This document shows, one piece after another, positions 37,118 to 50,797 of a DNA stretch of 64,000 nucleotides (positions are counted from its first letter, which is position 1; every line of letters starts with the position of its first letter). The DNA is from Colletes latitarsis (lineage: Eukaryota; Arthropoda; Insecta; Hymenoptera; Colletidae). The notes under the pieces are model-generated. The model did not search any database and was not told the DNA's origin. It saw nothing but the letters and a program-made list of their open reading frames with translations. The DNA lies in assembly GCF_051014445.1 (NCBI RefSeq), contig NC_135147.1:30284479-30348478 (forward strand). The letters are read 5' to 3'. A program made the translations under genes and the position numbers.

Positions 37118-37148
<31 letters not shown>
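37117..37148. repeat. (GCAA)n microsatellite
   Basis: Seven to eight perfect copies 3' of wdb. The same motif, in its complementary form, makes the long array upstream of wdb exon 1. Confidence 0.85.
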
Positions 37149-37149
<1 letters not shown>

Positions 37150-37403
37150 TCTCGCTAGTCGAGCGAATGGAACAAACACGTTTGTCAGGAAATAGAACAA
37201 ATTGCCATGTAATTTCAAAATATTTTCACGTATACTTGTAATTTTGAACTTTTCGCTAATCAAAACCCGTAAAAAATAAAGGATATTTAATTATTCTATC
37301 ATAGAGTTACTATACTAGCTAGATCACTCTTTCGATCCAAAGACTGAGAGTGATTTTACAGATATATGTACCCTTTGTACCGAAAGGATCAAGTATATAG
37401 ATA

Positions 37404-37431
37404 TTTATTAGTAAAAAAATTATTATTTATT
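37404..37431 (-). other. Polyadenylation signals of wdb (proximal)
   Basis: Two minus-strand AATAAA hexamers (37426-37431 and 37404-37409) lie 20 to 47 nt past the wdb stop codon at 37451-37453. More distal sites may also be used. Confidence 0.35.
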
Positions 37432-37450
37432 ATGGTCACTCACCACCAGC

Positions 37451-40400
37451 TCAGGGGTGGGCTCGTGTCGCAGGTGTGGTAGTGACAGAAACTAGTGTGT
37501 TGGCTGTAGTTGTTAGAGCATTACGCCGTTCTACCTCCAATTCATTCAGTTTTTTCCACAATTCGTCCCTTTCCTTCTCCCTCTTTTTTTCTCTAACATG
37601 ACAAAATATTTCTATAGATAACGTTAAATTTATCGAAAACTTTTTACTACGTTTTATTTGTAGGTAAAAAATTCAACCGATTTGATTTATTTTTCTCTAA
37701 AAATGAAATATCACTTACTTTTGCCTTTCGGATTTGTAACTTGCAGTTAATTCATCAAAGAGTTTGCTATTCATTTCCATAAATGTCTTAAGAACGTTAT
37801 AAACAAGCGCTACGATGGTTTTATTCCAATGTTCTTTGCTAATTCTATACAATGCCGGGAACATAATTCCCATTATTACATGATTGTTTTCTTCAATTAA
37901 TGACATTATGTACTCGTTATTCCAAAAGAAGAGCGCTCTTTCAGCTACCTGCGATACAAATTGTTACAAGAATAGAATGACGTTGTATAGATCGAGTAAT
38001 TATTCCATCAGTCGTAATATTGAATTTGTATTTTAAGTACCTGAAAATGTGGTGAAGATACACAACGTGCAATTTGCCTGAATAAGGGTTCTTGTATTTT
38101 AACAAATTGGCTAGGTTCAATGACGTCCAAAATTTCTTCAATTTCACCAAGGAACATTACCTCCTTCTGGCTACACGTTTTAGGCCAGAATTTAAGGAGA
38201 CCCCGTATAACTGGTTCTGTTAGAGTTGCATCCTTTTCAAGAAATTGTACCACACAATAAGCTAATTGTGCATGATATAACGATAAGCATTTCACCTTAT
38301 GTAATGGTAGCAGCACCTGCAGTAAACCATCAACCGATAAACGATAGATCGAAGAAACATGTATCGCAAATAATACGTATTTATATGAAAAATATTCACC
38401 TTAACCAAGAATTGCTTGTGCTCGATTTTTAAAGGAAGGGCAAATCCATTGATAATGCTACCCAGAATTTCAAGAAGTTCACCGACTCCGTTGAAATGCT
38501 CCGTTTCATATACAAACCTGCAGTAGTAGCGAAGATAATTTTGATTAAATATTCATTTAAGCTCTAGTTGCGAGTATAGAAAATTGAAATACCTCAAAAA
38601 AATGTTGTTAATTTGTTTGCGTATGAAGGCTCTAAGGCCAAGGAACTTTCCATATATACGATGCAAGACGGTTTTCAACAAATCCCTTTCTCTAGGATCC
38701 TCCGAATCAAACAATTCCAGCAACTAGAAAACGATGAATATCAAGTATCGTAGATAAAGGTATAACGTCGTGTTTGAAAACATTTGTACCTGTAAAACAA
38801 ATTTTTGGTCGATAACTCTTTTGCCAATTGTAGGCTGGAAATCTGAAGATTCAAGAAAACGTAGAAAGAATTCGTAAACCAGCTGAAGGTGGGGCCAGCT
38901 CGCCTCCAGTGTCGGATCATCCTCTTCTGGATCGAAATCCGGATTCTCGCTGGGTGGCAATGTGCGAAACAGATTTGCAGAAATCTTGAAAAAAAAACGT
39001 ATTATTTTATATTGAAAATTTAATTTTATCGGAAAGTTACAAGTTCAAGTATTATTATTTTTTCAATAGACCTACCATCTTAATAATTTCTGGATAGACA
39101 GGCTCGGTGAGAACGCCTCGTCCAACTGTAATATATTCTACCAGCTCATTCAGTGTACTACGTTTAATTTCTTTGCCCTTAAGATCTGCCATTGGATCCA
39201 TGAAGTCGAAGGTCACACAGCATTGTCGAAGCTTTCTAATGAATAAATCTTCTTGATCCGATGGCGTAACATCTGCAACATATCGGTAATCTCATGTTAA
39301 TTTAATGAAATAAATTTCATATCGATTCGAATAAAATTTACATCGATGTAAAATACACAAACATCTCTTTTTCACAAATAATTCATTTGTCACGTATTCA
39401 TCATCGTTATTATTAACAATTAATAATAATCTTTTTGTACATTTTTTATGCGATCTTGTCCCACAGCTATCGTTGATTTAAGAACCATCTCTGTGACCAT
39501 TCCAGTAAGTGTAATTCCATTGTAAATGCACAACCCATTGATTAGTATTGTTGTTACGTTGTTCATGATATCAATCACCTGTTGTGCCACATACGAGGTA
39601 CGTTGTTCACAGTGTAGTGGAATCATCCGCAGGTTGCGGAGTGTTATTTTTGGTTCGTCTATGAATTCTGATAGAATATCCTCAGGATCGGACTTGGAGC
39701 GTTTAGGCCAAAGAGAAACCAGGACACTGGTACCGAGATCTCCTACCAAGCAATTATCAAACACAGGGATATCACCAATTTTTTTTTTTTTTTTTTTTCT
39801 TGTCCTTTTTATTTTCAGGCCCGAATGATTATTATAGTATTGATCGATCATACGCGTATAGTATGAAAACTACTGTGCAAAACCCATATTAACCCTTGGA
39901 CATCTCGTATGTACCGTGACCAAGTTATTTCAAAAGTCACGGCCGCAGACAGAGCGCAAACGATATTCCATCGAACGAAATAATTCTTAACTTTGTAGAA
40001 TTAGAATGCAAAGCACGGCTCAGCTTCAGAGCTTTCGTACCAATGTGTCCAACTATTCGACGCTAAAATACAACAAATGTGTATATTATTTATACATATA
40101 TCTGGTCGTTGAAGTTTTCTTTTCATCCTGTTCACCATTCTATTCAATAGTATTTTTCCCAAGTTATTCTATAATCGAGACGACGACGACGAGTTTAAAT
40201 ATGCAGAATCACCGATTGTGTTACTTTCGCTTTATCGATACATCACCAACGAGCATTATAATTATCTACGGGGAATGGACTATCGTGTTTCGAAGTAGTT
40301 TGCTTTCTACGAGGCTGCAACGTGCCCTCAATGAAATTATCGAATTACGTGAAGCCTCGCCTCTCTCTCGTGCGCGCGCGCGCGCGCACCCACGCATACA

Positions 40401-43400
40401 CAATGAATTCTTAGAAATAGCCAAGATGCATGTTTTGCGTTCAAATACATCGATATTATAATAGAGACTTTTTATTTGTTATTTTTATTGTTCGTATTGT
40501 TCTTCTTACTCATACAAGGTGAAGTCTATACGCGTAGTATACATACATACAAGTCTCAGCTTTTAACAAGCTTATGTATGGTGGATAGTGTTTTAAGTGA
40601 AACGAATAATGTATGGTAAAAAGAACATACGGTTAATAGTAGGTCGAGATATTTGACATTTAACATCACAGTTTAAACGCGTGTTCGTCTCCTGAAGTAT
40701 GACTTTAGTTTAGAAGAGAGGATGTAGCGTAGTTGGCAAAGCTCGTGCCTGCTGGACCAATATTCTTTTTGGCACAAGTTCAAGCATCGTTCGGTACTTT
40801 TTCTCAAATATACGCACACCAAGTTTTTCTTGTTAAGTTTACAGTGTCTCGCCTATTTATTTACATACTTTTCGATTCCAATAATTACCGCGTTAGCTTT
40901 GGTGTTTCGAATGTGAAATGTAAACACCCTCCGTACTATGTTTGTTTACATCTTGTTGTCAGCTTCGATACCCACTTTGCATGCATGTAGTTGGCAGGAT
41001 CGCTCGTGCCAAAATACATATATGTATGTATGGCCAGGTAACGTTAACAAATATGTAAATGCGATGTAATATTTTTTAAATTAGAAAAAAATTCCTTTCA
41101 AAGGTTCTCAGCTTGCCTATTATCGCTTAACGCGTTAAACGTGATGCCCGTCCTCGAGGACCGACAGTATGAAATTTAAAAAATAATTATAAAAAGAAAG
41201 AAAATAAGTGTCGAGAAGATTCGCATTATTACAATTAGTCTTTATAAAATTACTATTAGATATATTTCGTGTCCTCGAGGAATATTGTTCTCGATAAATG
41301 GTCTTCTCGCGAAGGGCCATTAGTGCAGCGGAGCCGCGTGCGAGCCGAGAAACTGCACGCGTCAATAGCGGAAGAAAATGCAAGTGTAACCGATCGAACG
41401 TCATTCCCAAATGACGACACCACTCGTGGCTCGAGAATTGACACCGTGCCCAGAATGAACGCTTACAATTCACCCAAAACATAATTAGAATTTTACTAGC
41501 GCCACATTGGCAGTGTCATATGTCGGAAGTGCGATTTTATTATCCGTTGTCGGAGAATCGCGGTTTACATCGCACGCGTTTTACCAATGTTTAATCTACG
41601 ACTGTGTAACTACATACTTGGTTACTTGGCACGAGAAAACATTAGTGTCGATCCATAAAGGCCAACGATCGGTTTTCGAAGAAAAGAAATTCGATTCCAC
41701 CGACTCGACCGAAAGAGCGAAGGAAAGACAGGAAAAGGTCGAAGAACAAGAATCGGTAGTTGCAAACGATTCCAAAAATAGAATTACGCGCTCGCTTGGT
41801 CGTTCGTGCACGATCATCTAGCATGCACGTATTTATAATTTCATTCATAACACGGTCGGTACTTTCACGTACTCTTCCCGACGCGTAGTGCAACGTAGTT
41901 GCTTCGATTGCAAACACATTGCATTTCGAAACGATGAACGAAACAACATTGACTATCGCGGATAGAATAAATCGGACATGTTTACGAATTGTAATAATTT
42001 TTTTGCCGAATAACGGTGCGCGTTCTAAAAGAAGAACGAACACGATATACATTAAACTCATACACTTTTATGATTAGAAAATAAGTATGAAAATGTATCT
42101 CTTGTTCCATCTTAACTTAATTTTATTTCGTTTTACTATCAAAAGTTGTGATATCTTTTATAGAAATTTACAATATGTATTAATATATAAACACGGTTTA
42201 TCACGCGATTATAAAATCGTTTGATAGAATGTTACTCGTACATTTGAAAAATTTTAAACAATTTCGTCCGCACCCCTTAACCCTCCAAGTATTGGGACTG
42301 TTACCTTAATTACCTTGGGATCAACAGTTGTAACAAGGGTTAGGCAATACGAAATCTCAGGAAATCTCGGAGAAACAGTGGGAACGATACATCGGTGAAG
42401 AGAAAGAGAACGGCAGCGCATACAAGAACGAGCGACAGAGGAAACAGAAGAGAAGTTAAAGGAATAGCAGAGAGCGTTCCAGGCAGGCGGTCACCAGCAT
42501 TCCGGATCAATACTCCCGCCGGCGTTGCTTCTCTGGGGGTTCGTCGGCTGCCCGGCTTTTTCTCTTTCTTTCCTTTTGCCCTCCCCCTCTCTCGCTGTGT
42601 GTGTCTCATCTCTTTTCTATCAGTGAACGTGTGCATTGTGAACTCTGTTCAACGTGTTTTCCTTACTTGCGGATTGTTCCCATAGTTTGTCTATGCGCAG
42701 ATACTTCACCCCTCCCCTCTTTCTTCCCAGAAAAATAATTCGAAATTACAAAATATTTTTATTTCGACCTCCATTCTATCTCTATCGATTTCGATGATTT
42801 TGGACATGTTATAATAGAGGATAAGATTTAACACAACTTTCTTCTCTGCATGTATATGGCGATCGGCCTTAATTTTCAAGATATTTCGAAATTTCTGATA
42901 ATACTATCACGTTGAATCGTGAGAATCGTAGAGAATGCGTCAATATGCGAAGCCAGGAGACTGCCACTTGTCTATTGTTTCTATAAGCACATAGATCTTC
43001 TGAACCGTGTCTTGGAAATATTCTTCAAAAATTCCAATTGAGAAAATTTATTTTTGTTTCTTTACGCGTTAATAAAATTTACGTAGGCGAAAGAAAAACT
43101 AATCAAACTGCAAACTATTTGGTAAAAACTAATATTACCGAAGCAGTAAGATATATAAAACTTTTATTTAGTTAGTTTGGTGGCTCTGATTAGGCCGCGT
43201 ATTCACTTGTGCAGTAACGAGCTAGCTACGAGCTGCTAATGTTACTGTATGTATCTCACTCGTACCGAACGAGTGGCGACTGCGCGGCAAGTGGATACTA
43301 CGAGCTGTTTTACATCCTAGTCCGAGACACCGTTCCTCGAGTGTCGCTCGCTTCGAATCACCGTTTCAGTCGCCGTCGCGTCGCCACTTGGTGTCATTTT

Positions 43401-46400
43401 ATTATTCGTGTGCGCGTCTGCTTACTCGGTTTATGTATTTACAAACCCCTGTAACAACCGAACCTCTAGATTCGAATGTATGCACGTTCGGTTCGCGTTT
43501 CTTCTTTGGTGTACGGCCATCTTTACGTAACTCTAATTAACGGAATGGGTCAACGTAATGCGAGACCGCGTGTCTTCGCTCGGTGCTCGAAAGTTCAAAT
43601 GGAGGCCGGATACATACATCGATGTGTCAAATATTACCAAGTATTTTTCGACAAAAATATCATTAAATTCAACGTCTTTTCAACAATGTAGAAACAACTA
43701 CACTTGGTAAATATAATTTCATTTTCAATCGGATCGTTATATACCGTTCTTTAACAAGAATGAAATTTCAAGTGTCAACTCTGTTGATTGTATTTAATAG
43801 CTGTAAAGAAATGAAAAACTATTTGAAAATTAATTAAAATTGATGCTGTGAATAATTGTTTGTTATATCGAATACCCTATAAAAATTTATTTAAAGATTT
43901 ACCACTATTCGTTAAACAATTGTAAAATGAATAATACTCGACACATCGGTGTTTCTCGTATAAATATAATAAAAAAAATAATGAAATGAACGTTTTACGC
44001 TACGCGCGAACGGCCTCCCATTCAAGTTTCGCCCACCTATCTAAGCCACGTCATCCATGTTCCTTGGTCGCTCGACTATGATTTTGATATCCACACAGGT
44101 TTAAGTAACCGATGTTGCATGTTTTGTTGCTTTCGCCTGTACACGCGGTCTGAGATCACGCACGAAGGTCAATGTTCTAACAATGCCATCGGTGTCCTCC
44201 CTGCATTCACCACTCGCTTGTGGATCGATTCTGCGCGTCGACTCTCTTAGCCGGATCTAGGTTTACCAGCTTTATTGCCCTGTAACGTACGGACGTTTCT
44301 CCTTTCTTGGTACTTTGACCCCGTTGAAACTTCCGAAAATGTACCCGTTCAAATAAAAGTTTCCACGAAAATTAATATTTAAACGAAAGCATGGATAACG
44401 CCCGCTCTCACTACCACTATTTTACGCTGCGATTCTCGATTTCGACGCTTAATTGATCAACATTTTACAGTTTAAGCGAAATTGTTGAAATCGACTTTTT
44501 TGTTATCTTTTCGAGGCAAATACACTCTACTATACACTATACTTTCTAACGTTGCATTTTCAATCTTTCGTAAGACAGATTTTGTCTACACCGTGCGATT
44601 GCAGCTGCAACTTAACTCGGTCAACAACTGTTAGATATCGACTTGTCCTCGACAATGATTCATAGATTACTGGCACCGAGCGTTTCTCTTTCACTAGGTT
44701 TCTTCGCACCTAATTCTATGACGATACTTGTATCGTGAGAAATGATTTTTATTGGTGTGGTCGAGACGCATCATATTTTAATCGGCGAGGGCAATTAGTT
44801 GAGAATGGAATAGAATGCAAAGTGTGCCACGCCATCGCTTCTATTGACGCGTTACTACTACAGAACACGCGTCGATGCCGTTCCCTTGCTGCTGCTTTTC
44901 GCGCCATGCTCTACCTGCTATTCAAGGAACGGGTCGACCGCTCTTTCATAATGATTCGCGTCAATGTCAACGGTAGAAACATTTCACATGCTCGTCTAGA
45001 CGCGTTTCTTTATCATCGGAAAATCATTCGTAGCACAAATATAACGTTGCGTCATTGATTTGCAAGCTCCTAAATGCTTGCACCACGAGTGGATAAATAC
45101 AACGACCGACGACGGTGGTTCCTCGTATTTATCAGAAAACGCCGCCATCATTCGTCCGTCTGCAGCATAATGATCTTAACAATGACCACTGCATTCGATC
45201 GTGCCATCAATTAAAGGCGAAACGCGTACCTTAAACCGTGACATCATTTTATTACACCAAATTAGTTAAATAAGTTATACGTATAATTTCTTTAGTACAA
45301 TAAATACTCTATCGAAAGAACTCGTTTTAATTGATTTCTTCTATAATTAAGAAAGATATAGACCGTTGTAGCAAACATACCATAGTGTCCGAATATTTTT
45401 ATCATTCACTGTACATATGTACGGGTACGTATAGAAACTGTGCTTTAGTACGACGTTGCGCTATTTCAAAGACTAAACAAATGTTTCACGTTTCCAAGTG
45501 ATACACGCAGCCTGATTAAGATCATATTCAGTTCTATTGGAGATGAAAGTTAACGAATCGAAATATCACGCAAAAAGGTATCAACCTCTTTGTTAACCTA
45601 TTCGAGATTAACAAGGAACATCGGTCAACCATAACGTGCCAATTTTTTTATGAAAGTGAATTGCTCGCGAAACTAATTAAAATTAAAACACACTTTATCG
45701 CTAAAAACGAGAAAAGAAAAAATTCAGCAAGTTTCGCGTGCAATTTACACAATTTCAAAGTATGTTTTTAGCGGTAACGGTTATAAATCAAACACTGATC
45801 GACACGAGGTAAACACTACTTTAGAAATGTTACGCGTGAGAACGTCTAGGAAACCGGAAGTGTATAAAATTAATCCAATTTCGTGTTCGACAAGTGGAAA
45901 AACGATCGCCAGTGACGACGACTCACCATCGCTCGACGGCATACGTGTACTGCTAGAGGAATCTGCTAAGCGACTTGCGTCTACGTTGCTGCTAAAATCC
46001 CGATCGCTTTGCCAGAGGGCATAATATATATGTATAACAAGTAATAAATACACGAGACAGGCCGCTTCGAGATTAAACATACTTTGCAATGATTCGATCT
46101 TGGACACAGATTGCTCTCTATACGGATATGTATTTCCCTTTAACGCTGCGCGGCGCTGTTTTTAGCTAGTGGGGCCACTTATGGCAACTAGCCATTGCGA
46201 TTGCTATTATTTAGGCTCTGCTAAGAAATTAAGACCGTTACATTTTTCATCTGTTTGTGCATTCATTTTACATTCGATGTATAGAAACTCTGATATCTCG
46301 ATCGTTCATCGACAAGACAATAGTTGATCTTAGTAGCAGCCTATCTGATGGTCGTCGCGATTTATAACTCTCCTTTTAATGCTGACGATATTAATTTAAT

Positions 46401-49400
46401 TCGAATTTCTTATGAAATATTGCGCGTCCGGAACTGTATGTTTTTACTTTTCCGTTCGCTCCGACCTTCTTGCCCAAGTATAAAAACAATCGCTAGATGG
46501 CAAAAAAAATTAAAATCGGTTATTAAATCCCGCAAATTACATAGGGTGTGTTTACCTACTAGTAATAAATATTTTTCGAAATTGTGTTCGAAACTCTTTG
46601 TTCGTAGAAAAAAGTACTCGCTAATATGCAGTTACAATTGAGTTTACGTCGACAGCAAACTGTTAATTCATTTACCAATGAATCGATATCACAGATAGAA
46701 GAAAATCAGAATTGATTACCATTTTGCACCGAACAACCGTTAATCGAACCGATGATACGCAACAACGCGAGACATGTCTAAATCGCGCGCGTGCGACGAT
46801 AAATCTGCGGTTTCTTATCGGTTTCTGTCGAGCAGCCGATTACCGTGATCCTACAGCGATGTTCTAATAACAACGACACCACCACGAAACTTTGCTCTAT
46901 AAAGTGTTTCGTTTCTTGTCCAACTGCGATTGATTCCTCCCACAAATTTACTTTCTCTATGTTTTTAAAAATCCTCACAAGCATCACAATCGTTGGTTCG
47001 AGTTCTACCCAAGTACCTAATTGATCCAAGATACATTTCTATGCGTTGGTCTTACGCCACGGACTATATGCAGTACATAAATCACGCACGATGCCAGGCT
47101 TACCCACGTACGCGGTGCTATTACTATTTACTTCAATTATACAAACAAATCGTAGCAGAGTATATGTATACCTGTACCGCGATATTTATCATTATTCACT
47201 TCTAAGTCGACAAATATGATCAACTCTACAAGATGTCTTGACAATTTTTTACTCCGATATTGTTAACATTTTTAACGACTGAGACTATGATGGAAATGTT
47301 ATATGTATATGCATATACATATTACATAATGCGAGCGCGAGCGTGTGTGCGTGTGGGGGGGTCTTGAAATACGATTTATTAAATATAGTTACAACGAAAA
47401 TATCAAGCACAAAGAAAACTCCATGTCTAAATTTACCTTTCAACGTGTCATTCGTTGCCGTCGATACAGTAATGGCGATACAACTTTCTTGTCGCTTCAT
47501 CATATTTGTATAATAATATATTTTTTCGTTAACAAATATTCGTTACAATCTTCCATTATAATCTTTGAAATTTACGCACGATATATACAAAGTATTCTTT
47601 TAAAAATTGACAACTATTACTAATTGCAAGAATGGATTCTAATTATTGATATTACGTAGATATACATATGTATTCTGTAATTTGATCAAACACGCAAGGT
47701 CTAAATCGAAAATTATGTGACTTGTGAAATAAATGTTGATACGTGAACGCGTGTGCATACTACTCGAGTGGAAAACACGTGCGTAGAGGTTATGTATGAA
47801 TCAGCGCACAAGAAATGGCAGAGAAACTACTCGAAGAGAAAAGATGGAAAGAGACAGACGAGATAGTGAGAAGGTGAACGAGTAAAAGAGAAAGAGAGAC
47901 ACTAAGGACTACTGCCGTTTATTGGCAGAGGTGAACGACACTGCCTACTGCAAGGTGGATGCCTGTATTTCGCATAACCGCTCGTCGTTGGAACGTGCCA
48001 CGAGTTTATGGGTCACTACATACTGTTTTCAAGTACCTTCGCACGAAAATAGTGTGAGTAGATCGAGTTTGGATCAATATCGATCCGGAGGCTACCCCAA
48101 CTTTCATATTTTCTTTCAACTATTTATCCATCTATATCCTTTACCCGCGAATTTAATCAAAAAAATTCAATATTTAACAAATTATTTCTCAGGAGACTAA
48201 GCATCTCAATGCCTTTACAATATCTTGAAACTTCTGTGCAATGCAATAAATTATGATAGGTAATAAGCAGACGTTTTTTAACAACCTCTATGTAACGTGT
48301 TGGAAATTCACGATTAAATGGAACCAATTTGTTTCATTCCCGAATGATAACTCTAACGACACTAATAACGGCTTCTGTTGTAAATTAACAATTAGTTCCG
48401 GTACGCATCGTTCAATTGCAAAAAGTGATAAACTTGCTCAGGTTATATAATAATGATTTGAAGGATAAATAGCAGAGCAACGACCCATAAACAAGAGCGG
48501 AATAAAAATTCCGAGCTATTTTTATTTCAAAGTTATCAAAGACACTTTTCTAAAATCGTTGGTCGGGTAATAAGAGTACATGACGTAAGGTGACACGCAC
48601 ATGGCGCGACTTAATTTTGCAAGCGATCAAATTTAAATTCCAGTTCACAAATCGTACAATATCATGCAACTACCCATAAATGCGATAAAGTCGTCGTCAT
48701 TTTTAAGAAAGTCATCTCTACTAAACTCAATTTTCGTTCAATCCTGCATATTGCTGTCATCGATTCTGTTCGAGACTTATAGTGCAAGAAAATCGGTCGG
48801 GTAACGTGAACTGACCTCTGCTTTGCTGCTCTTCATCGATTTTCAGAATGTACGTCAATACAAAGTACACTGGACACGTATTCACAGAATCGAAAGCTAC
48901 CCCTCGAGGTAGTCGATGAATCGAAATACCAGTCTAATTTATCACCACTTATCAAATACATAGAAATATGAAACAATGTTTCCATTTTCGATGTGACCGT
49001 ACTTCGTCTCGAAAAATTTGAGGTTAACTTCAGTAATTTCGCGTATCAACGTATCGGGAAATTTAATACATCACTCTTGAAAACAATATGAGATTAACAT
49101 AATATATACATATCATTAAGTCATAAATATTAATAATAAATTTTCCATGTGTTTGGTAAACATTTGAAATTTACTTAAAAATCATTCCATCAGTTTAACG
49201 TACGATAACAAAATTTTTTGTCATTATGTATAAACGTACTATTAGTTGATATAACAAATAGCAGAAACAGTGAAAATAGCATACATAGAAGATTAAAACA
49301 AAATTGCTAAACTATCAACTATAACTTTGTTTATCTTCCAAATACAATTCTATTGCATCTATACATTCGTTAGTTGCTTAATATTGAAATGACAAGTGCA

Positions 49401-49876
49401 AAGATCTTTTTACTACATATATCAAATAAAAACAAAGCGTAAGTTATTCTTTCAATGAAATAATAGTATAGTAATGATAATTCCTAAATACCTACTTCAA
49501 GAAAATGAAACTAATATTATCGTTGGAGACAAAAAACACTAAACAGACTAGAGCACTATGTTGTAATATAGCGAGACGTACGTAACAGATGACATTGCTT
49601 TTACTTAAAAATAAAATAGGCATAGTTTCAAAGACTTTTCTACTTATATAAATAACTAATGTCTTTATAACATTAGCGTGAAAATATAAATGCAAAGAGC
49701 CTGTTGGAGAGGAAACTGTATAACGATTATAACTAACCTTTAAGCTGTGGTAACTGTTGAAGCTCGATGTCTTGAGAGTTACGATAACGAGACGATCCTT
49801 GTGACTTCTTCGACTTCTTCTTTAGAGATCTCTTGGCAAAGGGATCTATCCGGTCCACAAAAGTCCCTGACGACAT
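37451..49876 (-). CDS. wdb: PP2A B56-type regulatory subunit (widerborst, epsilon-like)
   Basis: Targets the PP2A holoenzyme to substrates; in flies it acts in planar polarity, growth and apoptosis control. Exons, 5' to 3': 49876-49738, 39272-39076, 38984-38790, 38723-38593, 38517-38400, 38316-38041, 37948-37719, 37592-37451. Phases agree; 1428 nt, 475 residues. It matches the epsilon branch throughout (FDFMDPMADLKGKE, ASWPHLQLVYEFFLRFLES, CSQKEVMFLGEIEEILDVIE, SSPHFQVAERALFFWNNEY), the branch of fly wdb rather than wrd. The core is a HEAT-like superhelix at about residues 50-420, with a Lys/Glu-rich C-terminal helix. The N-terminal exon (MSSGTFVDRIDPFAKRSLKK) ends AAA G/GTTAGT and joins GAT GTT at 39272. 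The 10.5-kb first intron separates it from the rest; alternative N-terminal exons inside are possible but none was recognised. Confidence 0.93.
39420..39851 (-). other. Unidentified ORF in wdb intron 1, possible relic exon
   Basis: Open for 143 codons. After a Lys/poly(A)-derived start it becomes protein-like from about 39780 onward (GDIPVFDNCLVGDLGTSVLV, WPKRSKSDPEDILSEF, MIPLHCEQRTSYVAQQVIDI), and stops at TAA 39420-39422. The composition is not low-complexity and codon use looks coding, unlike the surrounding intron. I do not recognise the family. A run of A (minus strand) lies directly upstream. It may be a nested gene's exon, a transposon protein fragment or a decayed copy. Confidence 0.3.
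40723..40800 (+). other. tRNA-like / SINE-like pol III sequence
   Basis: TAGCGTAGTTGG at about 40728-40739 fits the internal box A consensus (TRGYNNANNNG). GTTCAAGCATC some 50 bases later is a weak box B (GGTTCRANNCC). The arms do not fold into a normal acceptor stem, so this is more probably a tRNA-derived relic than a working tRNA. A weaker box A-like stretch (GTAGTTGGCAGG) recurs at about 40987. Confidence 0.25.
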
Positions 49877-50561
49877 GTTGGTATTAACGGAGGCACTATG
49901 AAAGCTGGTGGGAAATAGAACGCCAGAGATACGTTCGTTCCTTGGTTGTGCTTTTCCAGTGTTGGACACAATTAAAGAGGACTGCGTCCACCCTGAGGAG
50001 GCCGCATTCCGCGTTGATGAGGATAAACTCACTACACTCACAAGGAATAAAGCGACACTGCACGAAATAAGAAACCGCACGTGGTGTGTGTCTGGACACG
50101 ATAACCTACTCAATTCAGGCGTTCCTGAGAAAGAAAAAGGTGAAAATTGATGATCGTGCGTGCATAGTACGAGAATAGTTTTCCGCGTAACGGAACAACG
50201 TGCTAATCGTGATTGACTTGTCAACCGACGAGATCCATCAAGTTTCCAGTTCAATAGAAATTCGTGACGGAATTACTAGCTCGTCTAGTATCGGCTGCGA
50301 GAACAGAGGCGCGATCGTTTGTTAGGCGTTGTCACATGCAAACGCACGCCCTATCGTCGTACGCTGAATCTCCCACCTACACCGTGCAACACAGAGAAGC
50401 GGCACCGTGTCTCTCCTCGATCGTCATACGTGGATTATGCGTTACCTGAAATTTCCAGGACCGGTGATTCTCACTCTGCCTTTCGGTTCTTCAATTTCGA
50501 ATTCAATTAACTGCACCATGCACTGTGGAACGGCTTCGATGCAGGCTTACCGTATCGTGTC

Positions 50562-50568
50562 TGCCTGT

Positions 50569-50604
<36 letters not shown>

Positions 50605-50713
50605 CTGCTTGCTTGTCTGCTTGCTTGGCTTGCTTGCTTGCCTGCTTGCTTGCCTGCTTGCTTGCTTGCTTGCTTGCCTGCTTGCTTGCTTGCCTGCTTG
50701 CTTGCTTGCTTGT

Positions 50714-50761
<48 letters not shown>

Positions 50762-50797
50762 CTGCTTGCCTGCTTGCTTGCCTGCCTGCCTGCCTGC
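50562..50797. repeat. Long (GCTT)n / (GCCT)n microsatellite
   Basis: About 235 bp of GCTT tetramers, interrupted by GCCT variants. No in-frame stop arises, so three overlapping open frames on the + strand and one on the - strand (Ala-Cys-Leu or Ser-Lys-Gln repeats) are artefacts. It lies some 700 bp upstream of wdb exon 1. Confidence 0.95.

Larger units (their letters stand above)
33757..37450. other. Spacer between sav and wdb
   Basis: Holds the sav promoter (right after 33756) and the wdb 3' UTR. No coding region supported. Contents: a poly(A)-rich tract at 34794-34840, (ATT)n near 35660-35736, a long TA/CA microsatellite (36191-36418), and a (GCAA)n run (37117-37148). Open frames in the microsatellite are artefacts of its composition. 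Confidence 0.6.
39273..49737 (-). other. Intron 1 of wdb (10.5 kb)
   Basis: Large, AT-rich intron. It contains an unidentified open frame (39420-39851, - strand), a tRNA-like sequence (40723-40800), (GC)n at about 40372-40388, and scattered short open frames on both strands (for example 41256-42061, 44735-45058, 46324-46641) without domains or splice support. No second gene can be supported. Confidence 0.6.

Noticed and set aside
41256..42061. Cluster of short open frames in wdb intron 1
   Set aside because: Overlap on both strands, no domain, no convincing splice sites.
32070..49876. sav and wdb as a functional Hippo/PP2A gene cluster
   Set aside because: The PP2A complex known to act on Hippo uses striatin, not B56, subunits; adjacency alone is no evidence for joint function.
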